Of a stretch of 64,000 nucleotides of DNA, positions 57,640-64,000 are shown piece after piece. A program made the translations under genes and the position numbers. The notes beneath the pieces are model-generated. The model saw only the letters and a list, made by a program, of their open reading frames with translations, was not told the DNA's origin and ran no database searches. Position 1 is the stretch's first letter. The number at the start of each line of letters is the position of its first letter. Source of the stretch: Clostridia bacterium (GTDB lineage: Bacteria; Bacillota; Clostridia; Peptostreptococcales; Acidaminobacteraceae); the NCBI GenBank assembly GCA_014859095.1, contig JACUUV010000002.1, positions 1-64,000 on the forward strand, read 5' to 3'.

Positions 57640-57642
57640 CAC

Positions 57643-57679
57643 AAAAAAACCACCCGTCACAACAATCTGTGACAGATGG
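57643..57679 (-). terminator. Terminator of the arginine deiminase operon
   Basis: CCATCTGTCACA pairs with TGTGACGGGTGG (two G-U) around a six-base loop and TTTTTTT follows at once in the minus-strand RNA, 12 bases past the arcC stop. Confidence 0.87.
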
Positions 57680-57691
57680 CCCAATTTCATA

Positions 57692-58636
57692 TTAATCGAG
57701 TACAACAAGTGTTCCAGTAGATCCCTCGATACCTTCTTTTGCTTTTTCAAGAGAGGTGATCAAAGCTTTTCTACCAGGTTTAGATTTAGCGAATTTGAGC
57801 GCTGCCTGTACTTTCGGCAACATGCTGCCTGGTGCGAAATGACCCTCTGCGATATACTTTTCCGTATCTTCAAGATTCATTTTGCTCAACCACTTTTCAT
57901 CTGGTTTTCCAAAATTGATTGCCACTTGCTCAACAGCCGTGAGGATGATCAAATAGTCAGCATCCAGTATTTCCGCAATTTTCTCTGATGCGAAATCCTT
58001 GTCAATGACTGCCGGAATCCCTATGAGTTTATTACCTTCCCTATATACAGGAATACCTCCACCGCCAACTGTGATCACAACGTGACCCTGCTCGACAAGC
58101 GCTGAGACCGTTTCTTTTTCGGCAACATCCACCGGCTGAGGAGATGCAACCACACGTCTATATCCTCGACCAGAATCCTCAATCATGACATATCCTTTTT
58201 CACTGACCATTTTATCGGATTCTTCCTTGGAATAGAAAGCTCCAATCGGCTTTGTCGGATTGACGAATGCAGAATCATTTTTATCTACAATCACCTGAGT
58301 GATTACAGTAGCAACCGGTATATTCATATTTCTATTGAGAAGTTCTTCCCTGATAGCATTTTGTAAATGAAATCCAATATACCCCTGACTCATTGCACCA
58401 CATTCAGGAAACGGCATTTCAGGTGTTCCCGCAGGAGTATTTGCAGCAGTGGACATAGCAAGATTGATCATACCCACTTGCGGGCCGTTGCCATGTGCGA
58501 GTATCACTTCATGTCCAGCTTCAATTAGGTCCACAATCGGTTTTGCCGTGTCTTTAACAAGTGCTCTTTGCTCTTCCGGTGAGTTGCCAAGTGCGTTACC
58601 GCCCAATGCAACTACAATTTTGTCTTTCATTTTCAT
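57692..58636 (-). CDS. arcC: Carbamate kinase
   Basis: Makes ATP from carbamoyl phosphate and ADP, the energy-yielding step of arginine breakdown. 314 residues of the amino acid kinase family: VVALGGNALGNSPEEQRALV, LAHGNGPQVGMINLAM, ASPQPVDVAEKETVSALVEQ, VITVGGGGIPV and KVQAALKFAKSKPGRKALIT at the end. GGAGG precedes the ATG. It follows argF by 22 bases and ends the operon with a good terminator. Confidence 0.96.
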   Translation of the reverse strand: MKMKDKIVVALGGNALGNSPEEQRALVKDTAKPIVDLIEAGHEVILAHGNGPQVGMINLAMSTAANTPAGTPEMPFPECGAMSQGYIGFHLQNAIREELLNRNMNIPVATVITQVIVDKNDSAFVNPTKPIGAFYSKEESDKMVSEKGYVMIEDSGRGYRRVVASPQPVDVAEKETVSALVEQGHVVITVGGGGIPVYREGNKLIGIPAVIDKDFASEKIAEILDADYLIILTAVEQVAINFGKPDEKWLSKMNLEDTEKYIAEGHFAPGSMLPKVQAALKFAKSKPGRKALITSLEKAKEGIEGSTGTLVVLD

Positions 58637-58658
58637 CGCTTACCTCCACATCATATAC

Positions 58659-59651
58659 TTATAAATTTCCAATCGTCGCCACCATGATGGCTTTAATGGT
58701 ATGCATTCTGTTCTCTGCTTCTTCAAACACTACAGAATGTTTGCTTCTGAAGACCTCATCTGTGACTTCCATCGCCGTGAGACCAAATTTTTCCTCTATT
58801 TCTCGTCCTACTTCTGTCATTGTATCATGGAACGCAGGCAAGCAATGCATAAAGATGACATTGCTATTTTTGGTTCTTCTTAACATATCCATATTGACTT
58901 GAAAAGGTTTTAATAGCTTTATACGCTCTTCAAATAAATCCTCTTCTCCCATGGACACCCAAACATCGGTATAGATTACATCAGCGTTTTCCACCGAGTC
59001 CAAATCTTCACTGAATTCAAGTACTGCACCGGTATAATCGGCTACAACCTGCATTTCATCAACAAGCTCTTTCGTTGGCCACAACTCTTTAGGTGCAAGC
59101 GCTACAAAATGCATTCCTACGAGCGCAGCGCCAATCAAAAGAGAATTGCCCATATTGTTTCTGGCATCACCTGCATAAACGAATTTAACCTTATTGAGCG
59201 GTTTATCCACTTGTTCCATTATGGTCAGGAAATCCGCCAGAATTTGAGTGGGATGATACATATCCGTGAGACCGTTCCATACAGGGACTCCAGCATGTTT
59301 CGCAAGGGTCTCCACTGTTTCCTGGCTATATCCACGGAACTCGATTCCATCATAGTACCTGCCAAGTACTTTAGCCGTATCCTCAACACTTTCCTTTTTA
59401 CCCATCTGGCTATTGGTCAGAAAGGTCACATTAGCACCTTCATCACAAGCTGCAACCTCAAATGCACACCTTGTCCTTGTAGATGTCTTTTCAAAAAGTA
59501 GGCATACATTTTTATGTTCAAGTAAGTTGCCCTTGATCCCGGTAAGTTTTCTTGCTTTCAAGTCTACTGACAAATGTAGCAGGTACTTTATTTCTTCAGG
59601 TTTCAAATCTTTCAATGTGATCAAATGTCTTCCTTTTAAATTCACTGGCAT
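58659..59651 (-). CDS. argF: Ornithine carbamoyltransferase (catabolic)
   Basis: Phosphorolyses citrulline to ornithine and carbamoyl phosphate in this context. From ATG 59651 it has 330 residues, with AAGGAGG eight bases before; an earlier in-frame start lacks such a site. The carbamoyl-phosphate loop is EKTSTRTRCAFEVAA, ornithine binding is in the DVWVSMGEE region, and HCLPAFHD carries the conserved Cys. The same enzyme family also serves arginine synthesis, but the place between arcA and arcC shows a catabolic role (often named arcB). Confidence 0.95.
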   Translation of the reverse strand: MPVNLKGRHLITLKDLKPEEIKYLLHLSVDLKARKLTGIKGNLLEHKNVCLLFEKTSTRTRCAFEVAACDEGANVTFLTNSQMGKKESVEDTAKVLGRYYDGIEFRGYSQETVETLAKHAGVPVWNGLTDMYHPTQILADFLTIMEQVDKPLNKVKFVYAGDARNNMGNSLLIGAALVGMHFVALAPKELWPTKELVDEMQVVADYTGAVLEFSEDLDSVENADVIYTDVWVSMGEEDLFEERIKLLKPFQVNMDMLRRTKNSNVIFMHCLPAFHDTMTEVGREIEEKFGLTAMEVTDEVFRSKHSVVFEEAENRMHTIKAIMVATIGNL

Positions 59652-59681
59652 AATGCGTTCCTCCTTATTTTGCAATCCATT

Positions 59682-60923
59682 TTATCGTCTGACAATATCG
59701 TTTCTATATAGTGGCATTGACATGCATCTGGGTCCACCACGACCACGTGAGAGTTCTGAAGAAGGGACTTCATGCAATATGATACCTTCTTCTTCAAGTA
59801 AACGGTTGGTCACATGATTTCTGGTATAGACAATGACTTCACCCGGTGCAAGAGCCAGTGTGTTCGAACCATCGTTCCATTGCTCTCTCCCTGCGTCGAT
59901 GCCACGTTTGCCGCCACATCGGATCAATTTCACATTCTCCACATCCAAATATTTGCTTAAGATGCGATCCAGAGGTTGCGTTTCCTTATCAATCGAGTAC
60001 TTTCCAGGTTCACCGGTTCGCTTTAATGAATATACTGTCAGAGGTCCCTCAATTTCGGGATGTATCGTAAAAACGTTGTGATCCACCATTGTGAACACTG
60101 TATCCAGATGCATGAATGCACGTTCTTTCGGAATATCAAATGCCAGTATGGTTTGGAATGGCTGCCCATTTGAAAATATGTTCTTAGCAAGAATTTCAAT
60201 CGCGTCGGCATCGGTTCGTTGTGATATGCCAATCGCTATTACTTTTTCACTGAGCACCAATATATCTCCACCTTCAACCGCATATTTCTCATCCCGATTG
60301 TACCAGAATGGTGGATTGCTTTCCCTAAGTTTCGGGTGATGTTTGAATATGTAACCTGCAAACAATGTTTCTCTGCGTCTCGTGAGTGTTCGCATGTGGT
60401 TGAGGGCAATACCGTCCCCTATCGTCGAAAACGGATCACGGGTAAAGTAGAGATTTGGCATCGGATCGACGATAAATGGATAGGCTTGATCCATTCTGTC
60501 CGCCAAAGAACTACCATGTGCGATCTTGAGTTCTTCTCTTCTTATGCCGGCCATCATCTTGTCCACCATTTTTCGATTGTCATCGAAATCCAGATAATAC
60601 TCTTTGACTTGTTTTAACCGAATTTCCTTCCTGATTCCAGACTCTTTTAGAAAATCGTCCACAAAAGCTTCTTTAATTGCTTTGTCCTCAATGGTTTCAG
60701 CCATCAAGTCCTCAAGATAAAAAACTTCCACACCATTTTTTCTGAATACGTCAGCGAAGACATCGTGTTCTTCCCTGGCCACTTTCATGTATGGTATGTC
60801 ATCAAAAAGCAACCTCTTCATCAGATCAGGAGTCAGATTTTCGATTTCTTCTCCCGGTCTGTGCAACAGGACTTTCTTCAATCTTCCGATTTCCGAATAG
60901 ACATGCAACCCTTTGACATTCAT
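59682..60923 (-). CDS. arcA: Arginine deiminase
   Basis: Hydrolyses arginine to citrulline and ammonia. 413 residues. The N-terminal [20 protein letters not shown] is typical, [18 protein letters not shown] carries the Asp of the guanidine site, [16 protein letters not shown] follows, [19 protein letters not shown] has the catalytic His, and the nucleophilic Cys is in [13 protein letters not shown] near the end. It is first in the arcA-argF-arcC operon and has a sigma-A promoter. An arginine/ornithine antiporter gene (arcD) is not in the window, and no ArcR or RocR-type sigma-54 site precedes it. Confidence 0.97.
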   Translation of the reverse strand: MNVKGLHVYSEIGRLKKVLLHRPGEEIENLTPDLMKRLLFDDIPYMKVAREEHDVFADVFRKNGVEVFYLEDLMAETIEDKAIKEAFVDDFLKESGIRKEIRLKQVKEYYLDFDDNRKMVDKMMAGIRREELKIAHGSSLADRMDQAYPFIVDPMPNLYFTRDPFSTIGDGIALNHMRTLTRRRETLFAGYIFKHHPKLRESNPPFWYNRDEKYAVEGGDILVLSEKVIAIGISQRTDADAIEILAKNIFSNGQPFQTILAFDIPKERAFMHLDTVFTMVDHNVFTIHPEIEGPLTVYSLKRTGEPGKYSIDKETQPLDRILSKYLDVENVKLIRCGGKRGIDAGREQWNDGSNTLALAPGEVIVYTRNHVTNRLLEEEGIILHEVPSSELSRGRGGPRCMSMPLYRNDIVRR

Positions 60924-61247
60924 TATAACACCTCTTTCTTAATTGAATTGGTATAAACTGGCAAATTATTCACATGCATTACCTTTAAATCCAGTATACC
61001 ACTTTTGTCATTTTATAATCAAGCCTTGATAATACAATGCTTTGGTAATTTTCTGATTTTTAGATTAATTTGCTGTATATTCATTCGTTGAATAAAATTA
61101 CATTATATGGGTATTATATTCCAAGCTCGTTGACACATCACAAAAAAGCACTTCTTTAGATTCTGAATATTCTGAATTGTCTGAATTAAAATGAATATTA
61201 ATTCATAAACATGATTTTAGACAAAAAAAATAAGGGTTACCCTTATT
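60924..61247. other. Arc operon upstream region without genes
   Basis: 324 very AT-rich bases between arcA and veg. Besides the arcA promoter and the veg terminator I see no gene and no riboswitch-like fold. TTCTGAATATTCTGAATTG (61159-61177) is a short imperfect direct repeat of TTCTGAAT, and GTTGACACATCACAA stands near 61130 without a matching -10. Confidence 0.5.
60993..61022 (-). promoter_or_regulatory. arcA promoter
   Basis: Minus-strand TTGATT (61017-61022), 18-base spacer ending in GTGG, TATACT (60993-60998). The leader before arcA is about 60 bases. Confidence 0.55.
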
Positions 61248-61249
61248 TT
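61223..61249 (-). terminator. veg terminator
   Basis: AAAATAAGGG-TAA-CCCTTATTTT, a ten-pair hairpin that overlaps the veg stop codon, followed by a T run in the minus-strand RNA. Confidence 0.85.
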
Positions 61250-61526
61250 AAGAAACTTGTATTGCATCTGCGGTACCAATCACTGTCACTTCGACCGCTT
61301 CTGTTAAGATATCCGAATAGCTAAAAGACATCGTTCTCTCTGCGTCGGTTCCCTGATCTATTCTCACTGTGAATATACACGGAAATACATTTTCAATAGT
61401 GCCTTCACGAACTTTGACTTTTCTTTTACCCTTATTGGTTCTAAGGATGACCTTTTTGCCTAAACATTCCATCACATTGCTTTTAATAGTGTCTAATGTC
61501 TGTCGCGTCGCCAAATACACCACCAT
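61248..61526 (-). CDS. veg: Veg family protein
   Basis: Small conserved Firmicute protein (DUF1021); in Bacillus Veg stimulates biofilm matrix genes by opposing SinR. About 90 residues: RQTLDTIKSNVMECLGKKV, LRTNKGKRKVKVREGTIENV, FPCIFTVRIDQG and MSFSYSDILTEAVEVTVI match the family along its length. GAGAGG directly abuts the ATG at 61526, so translation may really begin at one of the next two GTG codons (61523 or 61520). It stands alone with a consensus promoter and terminator, as the very strongly transcribed veg of Bacillus does. Its Bacillus neighbours (sspF, ispE, purR) are not beside it here. Confidence 0.92.
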   Translation of the reverse strand: MVVYLATRQTLDTIKSNVMECLGKKVILRTNKGKRKVKVREGTIENVFPCIFTVRIDQGTDAERTMSFSYSDILTEAVEVTVIGTADAIQVS

Positions 61527-61576
61527 CCTCTCAATCGCTATTATAATTGTAACATCAATTCCATAAAAAGTCAATT

Positions 61577-61605
61577 ATTATACAATCAATTACAACGGTT
61601 GTCAA
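61577..61605 (-). promoter_or_regulatory. veg promoter, full consensus
   Basis: Minus-strand TTGACA (61600-61605), exactly 17 bases, TATAAT (61577-61582): both hexamers match the sigma-A consensus perfectly. The Bacillus veg promoter is likewise among the strongest known. Confidence 0.88.
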
Positions 61606-61742
61606 TACTTAGCTTCTTAAATTTTATTTTGATATTTAATTATTATTTAATAATTTCTTAAGATTTCTTATCAGGTAAATTGTTAAAATGAAAAGAGCCA
61701 CATTACTTCATACATATGTTTCTTAAAATGTGAAGGGATTGA

Positions 61743-61967
61743 TTGTATATGATTAAATTATCGAGTATTGTTTTTGTAGGTTTGTTGGCTACTCTGTTTC
61801 TAATGAGCTTTTTGACCATATTTTTGCCTGCTTTGGGTCTATTGACTGTGCTTATAAACATTTTTGCTGTACTATTATTGATTACGGGTATAATATTAAT
61901 TGTATCCCTGATTGTTGATCGCTACAAGGATTCAAAGAACGAAGGGGATGACTATAAAAAATATTAA
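61743..61967 (+). CDS. Small two-pass membrane protein, unknown function
   Basis: 74 residues from TTG 61743, or 72 from ATG 61749. AAGGG lies five bases before the TTG and eleven before the ATG, so the TTG is the better fit. Two hydrophobic segments (about 6-27 and 32-57) are separated by a single Pro-Gly turn, followed by a charged cytoplasmic tail (DRYKDSKNEGDDYKKY). No family was recognised. It lies 20 bases before the YbjQ gene and is probably cotranscribed with it. Confidence 0.6.
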   Translation: MYMIKLSSIVFVGLLATLFLMSFLTIFLPALGLLTVLINIFAVLLLITGIILIVSLIVDRYKDSKNEGDDYKKY

Positions 61968-61987
61968 GTCAAATTGGGAGGTTCATT

Positions 61988-62305
61988 ATGTTGCTTGTCA
62001 CTACACCCGATGTCCCTGGTGTTAAGATTTTGAAGACGATCGGCCTTGTAAGAGGCAGTACGATTAGAGCGAAACACATTGGCAAAGATATCTCTTCAGC
62101 TTTTCGGCATCTAGTAGGTGGCGAAATGAAGGAATACAGCGAAATGCTGCAGGAAGCCAGGCAAATCGCCACCAAACTTATGGTGGATGAAGCAGAAAGT
62201 CTAGGTGCCAATGCAATTATCAACATGAGGTACACAACATCGTCCGTCATGCAGGGAGCAGCAGAAATCATGGCATATGGTACCGCTGTGATCATAGAGG
62301 AATAG
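61988..62305 (+). CDS. YbjQ/UPF0145 family protein
   Basis: 105 residues. LLVTTPDVPGVKILKTIGLVRG is the family start, followed by STIRAKHIGKDISSAFRHLV, GGEMKEYSEMLQEAR, and the conserved end AESLGANAIINMRYTTSSVMQGAAEIMAYGTAV. The family forms pentameric rings and is sometimes called a heavy-metal-binding domain, but its function is not established. GGGAGG precedes the ATG at good spacing. A terminator follows. Confidence 0.9.
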   Translation: MLLVTTPDVPGVKILKTIGLVRGSTIRAKHIGKDISSAFRHLVGGEMKEYSEMLQEARQIATKLMVDEAESLGANAIINMRYTTSSVMQGAAEIMAYGTAVIIEE

Positions 62306-62313
62306 AATTTGAT

Positions 62314-62335
62314 AAAAACGCTCTTCAGCGTTTTT
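62314..62335 (+). terminator. Terminator after the YbjQ gene
   Basis: AAAAACGCT-CTTC-AGCGTTTTT, a nine-pair stem with a four-base loop and a further T run (GTTTTTTT). Confidence 0.88.
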
Positions 62336-62376
62336 GTTTTTTTATGTTAATTTAATGTCAACATTATTGAATTCTG

Positions 62377-62405
62377 TTGAATTTATCAATGGTTTTGGTT
62401 ATAAT
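62377..62405 (+). promoter_or_regulatory. Promoter of the FMN-binding lipoprotein gene
   Basis: TTGAAT (62377-62382), 17 bases, TATAAT (62400-62405), followed by a leader of about 35 bases with TTAGGAGG. Confidence 0.72.
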
Positions 62406-62444
62406 ATGGTGTAGGTTGTTTGCAAAACACTTAGGAGGTGGCTT

Positions 62445-63329
62445 ATGAGGAAATTATTAAGCTTAATGCTCGTTTTGGTATTGACGGGAAGCTTATTTAT
62501 CGGATGTGCAAAAAAAGAAGAACCAGTAGTTGAAACACCTGTTACTGAAACACCAGTTACGGAAGAGCCTGCTACAGAAGAGCCTGCTGTTGATGGAGAG
62601 TATGCTGATGGCATTTACTTCGCAACTGAAGACGTATTCGCAGAAGGTTCAGGATGGAAAGGTGCTTTAACACTTGAAGTTGTAGATGGAAAAATTACAT
62701 CTGTAGACTGGAATGCAGCACATATTTCAGCTGGCAAAGATAAGAAAACATCGTCAATCGATGGCGATTATGGTATGGTAGCATACGGTAAAGCTCAATC
62801 AGAATGGCACGAACAAGCTGCTTTGGCTGAATCATACTTGATTGAAAACCAAACATTGGCTGGAATCAATTATACTGATGCAGAAGGTAAAACAGACACT
62901 ATCGCAGGCGTATCCGTCTCAGTAGATGATTTTGAAGTTCTAGTCAACAAAGCACTTACTACAGGTCCTGTTGGAACTGGAATATACAAAGATGGTACTT
63001 TCTATGCTGAAGAAGCTGATTTCAACGATTCTGGTTGGAAAGACACTGTATCTTTCACTGTAATCAACGGCAATATCGTTGCCGCTAACTGGAACGGTAT
63101 CAGCAAAGATGGCGACAAAGACAAGAAAACAGCTTCTATCGACGGAGATTACGGAATGGTAGCGTATGGTAAGGCTTCTTCCGAATGGCACGAACAAGCT
63201 ATCGAAGTTGAAAACTTCTTACTCAGCACTCAAGAAGTAGATGCGATCGTTGCTGATGCAGTAGCTGGCGTATCAATCGGCGTTGATGGATTCATGGGTC
63301 TTGCTAAAGAAGCACTTGAATTAAGATAA
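62445..63329 (+). CDS. Lipoprotein with two FMN-binding-like repeats
   Basis: 294 residues. A signal peptide with lipobox FIGC (Cys21) and a Glu/Thr/Pro-rich linker (25-50) precede two repeats of about 115 residues (54-172, 178-292). Each has D-G-x-Y-x-A-E/T-E, a GWK motif, a shared K-D-K-K-T block with SIDGDYGMVAYGKA, then SEWHEQA. The place where ApbE attaches FMN (Dxx[ST]GA[ST]) reads DTIAGVSVS (151-159) and DAVAGVSIG (271-279), so Ser replaces the usual Thr and Val the Ala. The gene faces apbE. Related lipoproteins carry flavin for extracellular electron transfer in Listeria (PplA). The protein is monocistronic and probably abundant, given its strong promoter and terminator. Confidence 0.85.
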   Translation: MRKLLSLMLVLVLTGSLFIGCAKKEEPVVETPVTETPVTEEPATEEPAVDGEYADGIYFATEDVFAEGSGWKGALTLEVVDGKITSVDWNAAHISAGKDKKTSSIDGDYGMVAYGKAQSEWHEQAALAESYLIENQTLAGINYTDAEGKTDTIAGVSVSVDDFEVLVNKALTTGPVGTGIYKDGTFYAEEADFNDSGWKDTVSFTVINGNIVAANWNGISKDGDKDKKTASIDGDYGMVAYGKASSEWHEQAIEVENFLLSTQEVDAIVADAVAGVSIGVDGFMGLAKEALELR

Positions 63330-63375
63330 TCAATCAATAGATAGAGAATGCAAACAACAACCAAACAAAATATTT

Positions 63376-63407
63376 AGGAGCCTTCTCATGTGAGAAGGCT
63401 CCTTTTT
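63376..63407. terminator. Terminator between the lipoprotein gene and apbE
   Basis: AGGAGCCTTCTC-ATGT-GAGAAGGCTCCT, a perfect 12-pair stem followed by TTTTT on the plus strand; it lies ten bases from the converging apbE stop and may also stop that gene. Confidence 0.87.
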
Positions 63408-63417
63408 ATCGTCTTGA

Positions 63418-64000
63418 TTATTTGCTTTTAATTGTATACTTATTATTGGTGAGTAAAAATTTTGATTCAATTCCCGATGTCATATAAATCGATCCGTCAT
63501 CCAAGACGAACATTGCATCGACACCTTCCAGCGATTCTATGAAATCATAACCTGTCTCAAATCCCATAAGGAATCCCGCTGTCGAAAGTGCGTCTCCATC
63601 TACGGAAGCACCCGTGACTATTGATATGGACAGTAGATTGCTTTGTTCAGGATAGCCTGTCTCGGGATTGATCAAATGGTGGTATCTCACATTATCTTTT
63701 ATAAAAAACCGCTCATAAACTCCAGATGAGACAATCGCGTTGTCCTCAAGATTCAAAATACCAACAAGTCCTCCCATTTCAGACTGGGGATCTCTAACTC
63801 CCACCGACCAGTGGTCGCTGTTCGGTTTAAAACCTACAGTCAAAACATTGCCACCCAAATTGATAATGGCACTTTTATAACCGTTTTTCTGAATGACTTT
63901 CTTGACCTCATCAGCAATATAGCCTTTGGCGACAGCACCCAAGTCCAAGACCATCCCTTCCTCAGGTAAAAATACCGTGTTTTTCTCAGAATCCAGTTCA
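63418..64000 (-). CDS. apbE: FAD:protein FMN transferase ApbE (partial, start outside window)
   Basis: Transfers FMN from FAD to a Thr or Ser of extracytoplasmic flavoproteins. Only the C-terminal 194 residues or so are present: the frame is open to the right edge, and the ATG at 63954 is internal (MVLDLGAVAKGYIADEV). Typical pieces are LDLGAVAKGYIADEV, SAIINLGGNVLTVGFKP, WSVGVRDPQ, YHHLINPETGYPEQ and VTGASVDGDALSTAGFLMG, whose Asp binds Mg2+. It converges on the FMN-binding lipoprotein gene, its likely substrate. The N-terminus, with any signal peptide, lies outside the window. Confidence 0.93.
   Translation of the reverse strand, partial: ELDSEKNTVFLPEEGMVLDLGAVAKGYIADEVKKVIQKNGYKSAIINLGGNVLTVGFKPNSDHWSVGVRDPQSEMGGLVGILNLEDNAIVSSGVYERFFIKDNVRYHHLINPETGYPEQSNLLSISIVTGASVDGDALSTAGFLMGFETGYDFIESLEGVDAMFVLDDGSIYMTSGIESKFLLTNNKYTIKSK

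Noticed and set aside
60924-61247. Sigma-54 promoter for the arginine deiminase operon
   Set aside because: No GG-N10-GC pair with TGGCA/TTGC context on the minus strand; a sigma-A promoter is present instead.
63418-63954. apbE as a complete 178-residue gene
   Set aside because: The frame stays open to the window edge, and ApbE proteins have a conserved N-terminal part that would lie beyond it.

Overview
The window is a gene-dense, low-GC (about 40 percent by eye) stretch of chromosome from an anaerobic Firmicute, most likely of class Clostridia. The reasons are pyruvate:ferredoxin oxidoreductase, a flavodiiron protein, oxygen-labile class I fumarase, an arginine deiminase pathway, B12-dependent methylmalonyl-CoA mutase with a Na+-pumping decarboxylase, and strong GGAGG ribosome binding sites. 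No phage, transposon, CRISPR array or broken gene was recognised. All but six protein genes lie on the minus strand. A species cannot be named from this window.

Layout, left to right. Positions 1-60 hold a strong leftward promoter with an rRNA-type leader, so an rRNA operon probably starts just outside. 214-4503 is lysS, dusB, coaX and birA. 4634-11890 is an eight-gene operon that converts succinyl-CoA to propionyl-CoA and CO2 and exports Na+: split methylmalonyl-CoA mutase, MeaB chaperone, epimerase and the four-subunit biotin decarboxylase. 12082-14494 holds a methyltransferase, two-subunit fumarase and an FlK-like thioesterase. 14607-20745 holds ftsH, tilS and a TldD/TldE pair, followed by two tRNAs. 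21186-36694 is the conserved Firmicute block ppx, divIC, rqcP, hup, mazG, a SpoVB-like flippase, prsA, mfd, pth, prs, glmU, spoVG, purR and the divergent murC. Its order matches the Bacillus purR-to-lysS region, but the sporulation genes spoVT, yabP, yabQ and spoIIE, and also hprT, are missing from their usual places.

36830-48357 holds an LCP cell-wall protein, hbd, crt, lspA, cls, trmB, pyrE, a DUF4015 glycosidase-like protein, a beta-CASP nuclease, a small membrane protein, an Fe-S aldo/keto reductase and an unknown protein. 48442-53524 holds divergent nifJ and fprA. 53586-57573 is the most unusual part: a PAS-AAA+-Fis sigma-54 activator and two overlapping genes for a ketoacyl synthase III/HMG-CoA synthase-like enzyme and a CoA-transferase. 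Near-identical sigma-54 promoters (TGGCAT-N5-TTGCA) precede both the activator and the enzyme pair. 57692-60923 is the arginine deiminase operon arcA-argF-arcC. The right end holds veg with a consensus promoter, a small membrane protein, a YbjQ protein, an FMN-binding lipoprotein and the start-less part of an ApbE flavin transferase cut by the window edge.

Together the genes describe a fermenter of amino and organic acids. PFOR supplies acetyl-CoA and reduced ferredoxin, fumarase and the methylmalonyl-CoA route give propionyl-CoA with a Na+ gradient, Crt/Hbd serve C4 acyl-CoA chemistry, and arginine breakdown yields ATP. The sigma-54 unit may add a condensation and CoA-transfer step whose substrates are not known.
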